From Salipaludibacillus sp047795645 (GTDB lineage Bacteria > Bacillota > Bacilli > Bacillales > Salisediminibacteriaceae), in assembly GCF_047795645.1 (NCBI RefSeq), contig NZ_CP181045.1, positions 1 through 64,000 on the forward strand: DNA of 64,000 bases, given 5' to 3'. Numbering within the stretch: the stretch's first letter is position 1; every line of letters begins with the position of its first letter. The position numbers and the translations under genes were made by a program. Under the pieces are notes generated by a model that had not been told where the DNA came from, made no database searches, and saw only the letters and a list, made by a program, of their open reading frames with translations. Shown in pieces: positions 57,666 to 64,000 of the stretch.

Positions 57666-59792
57666 TTGGAATTATTTAAAATGTTCGGCCGAATCCTCAT
57701 CGATGACAAAGAAGCAAACGCTAGTTTATCAAGAACTGATAAAAACACAAAAACAATGGGCGATAGATTACGCGGCGGAATTAAGACGGCTGCAAAGTTT
57801 GGTGCTGCGTTAGCAGCAGGTGCTGCCGTTGCTGTTGGAGCAATGGTGGGGTTAGGAGTAAAGATAGGCAATACCGCGGATGAAATACTTGATTTAAATT
57901 CCACAACAGGCATGTCAACAGATGCTATTCAAGCATGGCGAAAAGTGACAGAAGAAGCTGGTGTTTCGACCGATGCGGTTGCAGATGCCTCTTTTAAACT
58001 AACAAAAAACCTAGATACGATGAGCGTAGAAGGACACAAAGGACAAGAAGCTTTATCAGCTTTAGGACTATCGTTAAGCGAAATAGAAAGTATGAGTGCT
58101 GACGAACGGATGAACGTACTAACTGAAGCTTTATCTGGTGTGGAAGACAAGACAGAAAGAGCTAGAATAGGCGCTGATTTGTTTGGCGGAAGTTGGAAGG
58201 AACTAGCACCAGTTGTCGATTTAGGCGCTGAAGCGATGGATAATGCCAAAGGGAAAGCAAATATTATATCTGAGAATGACTTGAAAAAAGCAAATGACTT
58301 CCGAATAAAAGTTGAAAATATGAAAGAAAGATTGAGTTTTTTCGTGACAGAAATAGCTATAAAAGTACTACCAATTTTAACCGTTCTATTCGAGTGGTTT
58401 GAATCACAAATGCCAAAGATTCAAGCGTTCGGAGAAAATGCTTTTAATTTAATTGAATTAGCTATGGGTAAAGTTAGTGATTTTGTAACTGACCATATAT
58501 TGCCGGTTTTTAAAAATTTGTATGGATGGGTCCAGGAACAGTTACCTTTAATAAAAGAATTATTTTTGGATGCGTTTCAAACCGCTAAGGGTGTACTAGC
58601 TGATTTGTGGGAGTGGATAGAACCTCATATTCCACAAATTCAAGAATTTTTTGAAGAAGCCTTTAATAAAATTATTGAAGTAACAGATACATTATCTGTA
58701 ATTTTAAATGAAAAAGTGATTCCTGCTCTTATTGAACTGTGGGAATGGATAGAGCCTCATCTACCCATGATTGAAGAAGCGTTTTATGATGCATTTCAAC
58801 TGATAGAAGAGTCAATAAATAAAGCGATTGAAGTTGTCGGATGGCTCGCGGAAAAAATTGAAGAACACTGGGGAATTGTACAACCTATCATCATTGCTTA
58901 TGCAGCTCTTATTGCGACAAGATTAATTGTTCAGTGGACGTTAGCAGGAGTTCAAGCTCTCTTATCAGCGGGGAAGCAAGTAGCCGCATGGGTAATGACT
59001 CAGGGAGCAGCAATTGCAGGAGTCGCCACTCAGGTAGCCAGTGTCGCAATAATGGTTGCTAAGTGGGTGTTCATGGGAGCACAAGCTATGGCGCAAGCTG
59101 CAAGGATGGCAGCTGCATGGTTGTTAGCTATGGGGCCAGTCGGATGGGTGATAGCTACCATCATAGGATTAGTCGCTATCATTATTGCTAATTGGGACAC
59201 TATAGTAGGTGCTACAAAATGGTTAGGAAATAAACTGTCAGAGATATGGAGAACAACTGTAGATTGGATAAAGGGAAAAGTAAACGATCTTCTTGGTTTC
59301 TTCGGAGGATTGAAAGGTAAATTCGCATCGAGAGCAAGTGGAATGTGGGACGGAATAAAAAACTCATTTAAAAGCGCTATTAACTGGATTATTGGTAAGT
59401 GGAATAATTTCAAGTTAAAGATAGGCGGACAAGAAGTATCTTTACCTTTTGGACAGTCTTTTAGCATACCTTCCATAGAGCTTGGCACACCAAATATACC
59501 AATGTTCGCAAAAGGGGTTAGAAACTTTGCTGGGGGCGCGGCGATTGTCGGGGAACAAGGACCTGAATTAGTTAATCTAGCAAAAGGTTCGAATGTGTTT
59601 TCTAATCCTGAAACAAATGCTATTTTAGGTGGCGGTGGGAATGTAGAAACGTTGCTCATGAAGTTAATTGAAGCTGTACGAGAAGAAAAGAATATGCAAA
59701 TTGACGGAAAAACATTCGCTAAAGTAACTGGTGATTATTCTGCTGAAGAGGGTGGAGTGAGAATCAGGAGAACAGAAAGGGGGCTTGCGTAA
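57666..59792 (+). CDS. Tail tape measure protein
   Basis: This 708-aa protein starts at TTG. An N-terminal Ala/Gly-rich segment (about 40-70) is followed by a helical region with DLNSTTGMSTDAIQAWRKV and LFGGSWKELAPV. The middle contains two copies of a WEWIEPH(I/L)P repeat (near 318 and 360). Hydrophobic spans lie at about 415-515, and a Gly-rich end has FAKGVRNFAGGAAIVGEQGPE. The tail would be shorter than that of prophage 1 (1002 aa). Confidence 0.9.
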   Translation: MELFKMFGRILIDDKEANASLSRTDKNTKTMGDRLRGGIKTAAKFGAALAAGAAVAVGAMVGLGVKIGNTADEILDLNSTTGMSTDAIQAWRKVTEEAGVSTDAVADASFKLTKNLDTMSVEGHKGQEALSALGLSLSEIESMSADERMNVLTEALSGVEDKTERARIGADLFGGSWKELAPVVDLGAEAMDNAKGKANIISENDLKKANDFRIKVENMKERLSFFVTEIAIKVLPILTVLFEWFESQMPKIQAFGENAFNLIELAMGKVSDFVTDHILPVFKNLYGWVQEQLPLIKELFLDAFQTAKGVLADLWEWIEPHIPQIQEFFEEAFNKIIEVTDTLSVILNEKVIPALIELWEWIEPHLPMIEEAFYDAFQLIEESINKAIEVVGWLAEKIEEHWGIVQPIIIAYAALIATRLIVQWTLAGVQALLSAGKQVAAWVMTQGAAIAGVATQVASVAIMVAKWVFMGAQAMAQAARMAAAWLLAMGPVGWVIATIIGLVAIIIANWDTIVGATKWLGNKLSEIWRTTVDWIKGKVNDLLGFFGGLKGKFASRASGMWDGIKNSFKSAINWIIGKWNNFKLKIGGQEVSLPFGQSFSIPSIELGTPNIPMFAKGVRNFAGGAAIVGEQGPELVNLAKGSNVFSNPETNAILGGGGNVETLLMKLIEAVREEKNMQIDGKTFAKVTGDYSAEEGGVRIRRTERGLA

Positions 59793-60505
59793 TGAACGGA
59801 ATTTCGTATAACGGAAAACATTCATTTAAGGATTTCAAAGTTACAATGCCCCCTGGCAAAGACATAGGATTTCCTGATAAAGAAAAAATACTGGTGAAAG
59901 TACCTTTTTCAAATGAAGAATATGATTTTAGTGATATCTACGGATCTCAAGTTTATAGCTCCAGGAGTCTAAGTTACCCATTTAATATTGTCAATATGGC
60001 TAAAGCAACCAAAGTGGCCATGAATACACAAAAGACAATGATTATAAATTGGTTGTTGAACAGTAAAGGGAAACAAAAATTGTATGACGATGTGTTCCCA
60101 GGCTATTATTTTTTAGCGGAAGTCGAGGGGAATTCTTCGTTCAATGAAGATCGTGAACTAGGAATATTGAACGTTACATTCAAGGCGTATCCGTTTATGA
60201 TTGCAGAACGCGAAGAGGGACACGACATATGGGATGACATCAATTTCGATTTGGACGTATTGCAGCCTGTTGAATTTACTGTTGACGGATCATTAACAGT
60301 CACCTTATTGAATGTAGGTGTCCCTGATCTGATACCTAAGATATCGGCATCAAGCGAATTCAGTATTTTAATGGATGGTATAAGCTATATTGTTCCTTCT
60401 GGAGAATCTAAAAGCAGTGAATTCTTTCTGAAGTCAGGTGAAAATGAGATGACTATAACTGGGAACGGTACAATTTCCTTTTTGTTTTACAAGGAGTTGA
60501 TTTAA
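59792..60505 (+). CDS. Distal tail protein (Dit)
   Basis: A 237-aa protein of normal Dit length: N-terminal NGISYNGKHSFKDFKVTMPPG, FNIVNMAKATK, GYYFLAEVEG and a C-terminal galectin-like part with VPSGESKSSEFFLKSGEN. It overlaps both neighbours by one base. It forms the ring between tube and Tal. Confidence 0.88.
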   Translation: MNGISYNGKHSFKDFKVTMPPGKDIGFPDKEKILVKVPFSNEEYDFSDIYGSQVYSSRSLSYPFNIVNMAKATKVAMNTQKTMIINWLLNSKGKQKLYDDVFPGYYFLAEVEGNSSFNEDRELGILNVTFKAYPFMIAEREEGHDIWDDINFDLDVLQPVEFTVDGSLTVTLLNVGVPDLIPKISASSEFSILMDGISYIVPSGESKSSEFFLKSGENEMTITGNGTISFLFYKELI

Positions 60506-62130
60506 TGTACAAAATCACAATTAATAATGATGGTGAAGAATCTATCATTCATGATTCACAGGTTAATGATATAAAACTAGAAAGTGGATCTATTAAAACG
60601 GAGATAAACAAAATTGATTCTTTCACTTTCAGCTTTTTTCCAAACAATCCAGGCTTCGGAAAAACAAAGCCTTTTACTACTTTAATCAAAGTCAGGAATA
60701 TGAAAACAGACGTATATGAGTTTGAAGGAAGAGTTCTAGGACCAAGTGACAGCATGAATAGTAGTGGTTTATTCAATAATTCATACGAGTGTGAGGGCGA
60801 ATTAGGCTACTTACACGACTCAATGCAGCGGCACATGGAATTTAGAGGAACCCCCTTAGAGTTATTATCAGAAATATTAATTTATCACAATTCACAAGTT
60901 GAAGAATACAAACGATTTGAAGTCGGTGAAATGAACGTTACGAACTCAACTGATAATTTGTATCTTTATCTTTCAGCACAAGACAATTCATTTGAAACAA
61001 TCAAAGACAAGTTAATAGATTCAATAGGTGGCGAGCTCCAGATAAGAAAGTCTGACGGGGTTCGTTTTTTAGATTTATTAGAGCGTGTAGGTGAGGATAA
61101 AAACACAGAAATACGAATAGCGAAGAATTTAATCAGCATGAGCAGAGACGTAGATCCAACTGATATTGTCACTAGATTAACGCCACTTGGCACGAGGATT
61201 GAAAGTGAAGATGAAGAAGCAACGGACGCTTCACAAGCGAGATTGACGATTGAATCAGTAAATGAGGGCTTACCTTACCTAGACGATGAAGCACTGATTG
61301 CTGAGTTTGGGGTTCAGGGTGGATCTATTACGTGGGACGATGTCACTCAAGAAACGAACTTGAAGTCAAACGGTGTCAATTGGTTAGCTAATCAAAAGGT
61401 CGCTCAAACTCAGTATAAAATCAGTGCTCTTGATCTGTTTTTAATTGGATTAGACATCGATTCTTTTGAAAAGGGAAACTCTTATCCTGTGAAAAATGTG
61501 GTTATGGGTATCGATGAAAGACTGAGAGTGATTGGCAAAACCCTAGATATAAACAGTCCACAAGATGCCTCTCTTGTCATTGGGGATAAGTTTAAGACGC
61601 TGAATGAGTACCAGAGCGACGCTAATAAATCAGCTGAAAAAGTTGTTGAGTTGGAAAATATTCAAGAACGTCAGTCACAAAGTATTGGAGTACTTAAAAC
61701 TGAATTAAATAGTGTAGAAAATGCCGTCCAGCAAGTACAGATCGAACTTGAAGAAGGGGATCTTCCAGCGCTTGAAGCAGCAATAGATAGTTTGAACGAA
61801 GCAATTGATAACTTGAATGATGCCATCGATGCTATTCCTGTTTATGATCCATCTACACAAACAGAAGACGGTCTTATGAGTGCAACGGATAAAACTAAGT
61901 TAGATAGTCTTGAATCGTATGATTTAGCGACTGAATTAGAAGATGGCCTTATGAGTTCTGATGATAAAACAAAACTAGATGGTTTTGTACCATACGATAA
62001 AGTAACGGAAACAGAAGACGGGTTGATGGCCAAAGAGGATAAAACGAAATTAAACAAAGTGACGGTAGTTAATGCTGTTGATCTTGACGATATGTTAGTA
62101 AGAATCGAGGCGTTAGAAAATGGAGTATAA
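60505..62130 (+). CDS. Tail-associated (Tal-like) protein with C-terminal repeats
   Basis: In this 541-aa protein residues of about 1-370 match the Prophage_tail family that closes the tube (DSFTFSFFPNNPGFGK, FEGRVLGPSDSM, IGGELQIRKSDGVRFLDLLE). A coiled coil lies near 380-450. Three repeats of EDGLMSxxDKTKLD (near 454, 477 and 500) resemble tail-fibre collar motifs. It probably holds the spike encoded downstream. Confidence 0.87.
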   Translation: MYKITINNDGEESIIHDSQVNDIKLESGSIKTEINKIDSFTFSFFPNNPGFGKTKPFTTLIKVRNMKTDVYEFEGRVLGPSDSMNSSGLFNNSYECEGELGYLHDSMQRHMEFRGTPLELLSEILIYHNSQVEEYKRFEVGEMNVTNSTDNLYLYLSAQDNSFETIKDKLIDSIGGELQIRKSDGVRFLDLLERVGEDKNTEIRIAKNLISMSRDVDPTDIVTRLTPLGTRIESEDEEATDASQARLTIESVNEGLPYLDDEALIAEFGVQGGSITWDDVTQETNLKSNGVNWLANQKVAQTQYKISALDLFLIGLDIDSFEKGNSYPVKNVVMGIDERLRVIGKTLDINSPQDASLVIGDKFKTLNEYQSDANKSAEKVVELENIQERQSQSIGVLKTELNSVENAVQQVQIELEEGDLPALEAAIDSLNEAIDNLNDAIDAIPVYDPSTQTEDGLMSATDKTKLDSLESYDLATELEDGLMSSDDKTKLDGFVPYDKVTETEDGLMAKEDKTKLNKVTVVNAVDLDDMLVRIEALENGV

Positions 62131-62251
62131 AAGTAGAGGACAAAGCATTGCCGATCGTGCCGAAGAAGTGAAGATTAAAACAGAGAGATTAGTAGATAAA
62201 CTGAGAGGGGGCGCTCGTGGTGTCGATAACAAACTATCTAACCGAAATTAA
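62120..62251 (+). CDS. Possible 43-aa basic protein overlapping Tal and spike genes
   Basis: An ATG inside the Tal end opens a basic helical frame (SRGQSIADRAEEVKIKTERLVDKL) that ends inside the spike gene. The overlap on both sides weakens it, but its composition is more protein-like than a chance frame. Confidence 0.35.
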   Translation: MEYKSRGQSIADRAEEVKIKTERLVDKLRGGARGVDNKLSNRN

Positions 62252-63770
62252 AAACGCGATATACGGGAAAGACGTTCGGCAAGCTATCCACGATGCAATC
62301 AAGGGTACGTATGATGATGCTGCCAAAGAAGGCAATGCAAATATGGAAGTCTCTTTGGCTCGGGGAGATAATGAAAATTTGAATGAAAGACTGGATAAAA
62401 ATGATCAAAGAGTAACTACCACTAATGAACAGTTGGCACAAATAGCAACCTACAAAGTTTTTTCTGACATGACAAAAAATGAAATACAGGAAGTTATTAA
62501 TAAGGCTTCTAAAGTTTTTTTTGAACCATCAACATACGACGTGGAAGAAATATTATTAAAGGACAATATTGAAATTGATTTTCAAGGAAGTACATTAAGA
62601 CTGTTAGATAATCAAGAAGAAATGGTTTCTATACTCAAAAAAATAGAAGGTAAAAACATCACTTTAAAAAATGTTATATTAGACGGTAACAGAACATCTA
62701 ACAGTACGAATACAGGTGCACAGGATGGGGGTAATCATGGTTTATCACTAACATCAGTTAGCGGGTTATGGCTACACAATGTAGTTGTTGTAAACTGTGG
62801 TAGCGACGGGTTGTATTTAGGTGAGGTTTCAGTAGATAAACCATCCAAAGGCGTGTTCGCTTATGATTGTGTTTTTGATAATAATATGAGGCAAGGTATG
62901 AGTATAACAAACCTAGAAAATGGTCATTTTCATCGATGTTCTTTTTTAAACACTAATGGTAAATCGCCTGAAGCCGGTGTTGATTTAGAACCTAATCATG
63001 CTGATTCCATTTTAAATAATATTGAGTTTATTGATTGTAAATTTAAGCATAACAATGGGCGAGGTTTTGTTATGGATGTGAGAAAAGAACAGACTTATAA
63101 CAATATTGTATTAATTAATTGTGAGTCCATTGATAATGGGAGTGATGACATACGTGTCACAGGAGGAAATAACACTATACTGAGAGGTTTTAAAATTGAT
63201 GGTGGCAATTATGGTGATTTATCATTTTCTACTAATTTTATTATAGAAAAAGGACAAATAATTAACGCGGTATTTGATACGGTTTCAATATCACAACTCC
63301 ATGAGTTTGATTTTATAAGGTCAAAAATTGAATCCGTTTTATTCACAGGTGACACAGACACCGCACATTCTTACAGACAAATAAACTTTTATACTTGTAC
63401 ATTAGATGGAAAAAATAATAGAACAGTTGTATTTAATTGTACAAACACAGGAGATTTCAGTATTACGCTAGATAATTGTTTATTTAAAAACTCAATAGAA
63501 GAAGCTGTAAGGAATGCACGTAATATGACACTAATAAATTGTGACATATTAGACTGTGGCATATCAGAACCTCTAGCAATAATAACGCCCCGAAACTCTG
63601 AAAATATAAATACTAAAATTATTAAATGTGTTTTTACAAATAATAACAATGTACAACCTATAAGATTCCCTTCTAATACGACAGGATTAAAAGTTGTAAA
63701 TGCAATTACTGATATTGCCATACCTGAGCCGAGCACAGGAAATGATGTCATTGAAACAATTTTAATCTAA
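62217..63770 (+). CDS. Tail spike with right-handed beta-helix
   Basis: In this 517-aa protein residues of about 1-80 form a particle-anchoring domain (IKNAIYGKDVRQAIHDAI and a coiled coil). From about 95 a pectate-lyase-like beta-helix follows, with repeating NITLKNVILDGN, GHFHRCSFLNTN and NIVLINCESIDNG rungs. Such spikes bind or cleave surface polysaccharide or teichoic acid. The GTG start (62217 or 62220) follows GAGGGGG. Confidence 0.82.
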   Translation: MVSITNYLTEIKNAIYGKDVRQAIHDAIKGTYDDAAKEGNANMEVSLARGDNENLNERLDKNDQRVTTTNEQLAQIATYKVFSDMTKNEIQEVINKASKVFFEPSTYDVEEILLKDNIEIDFQGSTLRLLDNQEEMVSILKKIEGKNITLKNVILDGNRTSNSTNTGAQDGGNHGLSLTSVSGLWLHNVVVVNCGSDGLYLGEVSVDKPSKGVFAYDCVFDNNMRQGMSITNLENGHFHRCSFLNTNGKSPEAGVDLEPNHADSILNNIEFIDCKFKHNNGRGFVMDVRKEQTYNNIVLINCESIDNGSDDIRVTGGNNTILRGFKIDGGNYGDLSFSTNFIIEKGQIINAVFDTVSISQLHEFDFIRSKIESVLFTGDTDTAHSYRQINFYTCTLDGKNNRTVVFNCTNTGDFSITLDNCLFKNSIEEAVRNARNMTLINCDILDCGISEPLAIITPRNSENINTKIIKCVFTNNNNVQPIRFPSNTTGLKVVNAITDIAIPEPSTGNDVIETILI

Positions 63771-63858
63771 CTTTATATTAGGAGGAAACTCTGCACTAAA
63801 TGAAATTTGAATATTGATTAATAAATTATGTAAAATGTACCCAAACAAATGTTTGCTA

Positions 63859-63888
63859 TTTACTTGAACCCCTTGGGAATGTTATGTT
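63859..63888 (+). promoter_or_regulatory. Candidate promoter for the small RNA
   Basis: TTTACT (63859-63864), an 18-base spacer and TATGTT (63883-63888). Initiation six to seven bases later would start the transcript at the first base of the helix at 63894. Weak matches, supported mainly by that coincidence. Confidence 0.4.
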
Positions 63889-63893
63889 AACTT

Positions 63894-63962
63894 AGAAGTA
63901 GGTAGAGAGGGCTTGATCACCCTCTCGTCAACGCACCTGGAATGCGTACCTGCTTCTTTTTT
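63894..63962 (+). ncRNA. Candidate small RNA, three-way junction with terminator tail
   Basis: A ten-base closing helix AGAAGTAGGT / ACCTGCTTCT (one G-T pair) encloses two hairpins: GAGAGGG/CCCTCTC (63905-63926) and ACGCA/TGCGT (63931-63947). Six T follow directly. The result is a compact RNA of about 69 bases that could be an independent small RNA or an elaborate terminator after the spike gene. The rest of 63771-64000 has an AGGAGG site before a six-codon frame and no other gene. Confidence 0.6.
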
Positions 63963-64000
63963 ATTGGCAGGCGTATTCTAAAGCGAATTAACCTTTCCAG

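Larger units (their letters stand above)
25175..64000. mobile_element. Prophage 2, left part (siphovirus, HK97-type head)
   Basis: It starts inside the ComG prepilin gene with a reverse-strand serine integrase and runs past the window end in the tail-spike/lysis region. The order is integrase, lysogeny, early, replication, ArpU regulator, packaging, head, tail, which is standard for temperate Firmicutes siphoviruses. The head module is HK97-type, unlike prophage 1, so the two are different phages. The right end with lysis genes and attR is not visible. Confidence 0.9.

Noticed and set aside
59030..59659. 209-aa reverse-strand frame in the prophage 2 tape measure
   Set aside because: A shadow of the coding strand with no ribosome site and implausible composition.

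Overview
The window comes from a low-to-moderate GC Gram-positive bacterium of the Bacillales type. Genes carry strong AAGGAGG-like ribosome sites, GTG and TTG starts are frequent, and the chromosomal genes visible are comGA, comGB and a ComG prepilin of a competence operon. I cannot name the species.

Layout. Bases 1 to about 23,270 are the right-hand part of prophage 1, a siphovirus. In order they hold an SPP1-like head module (portal, gp7-like protein, scaffold, capsid, connectors), tail tube, frameshifted tail chaperones, tape measure, Dit, a long tail fibre/Tal, holin and endolysin. A separate terminal module follows with regulators, a ribbon-helix-helix protein, an FtsK-like ATPase and a VirB2-like membrane protein. 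Its integrase and early genes lie left of the window. Bases 23,271 to about 25,175 are host DNA: the 3' third of comGA, a comGB split by a frameshift in a run of ten T, and the first codons of a prepilin gene (probably comGC). Bases 25,175 to the window end are prophage 2. It begins with a large serine integrase beside the broken prepilin gene. Next come a lysogeny region (ImmA-type protease, a DUF5131/TcmP cassette, a CI-like repressor), Cro, an antirepressor, many small early genes, replication-type genes, an ArpU regulator, a likely structured RNA, terminase genes, an HK97-type head and a siphovirus tail with a beta-helix tail spike. Its lysis genes and right end are beyond the window.

How it fits together. 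Both prophages and the comG genes point the same way, and both elements sit inside the same competence operon, one in comGA and one in a prepilin gene. As drawn the host should not build a ComG pseudopilus unless both prophages excise precisely and the comGB frameshift is bypassed. The most unusual items are a phage endolysin whose Amidase_3 domain looks circularly permuted; five phased GNAC repeats followed by a promoter, a pseudoknotted RNA and a terminator between arpU and the terminase region; a three-way-junction small RNA near the right edge; a 35-residue SinI-like peptide; and the DUF5131/TcmP pair between repressor and ImmA.
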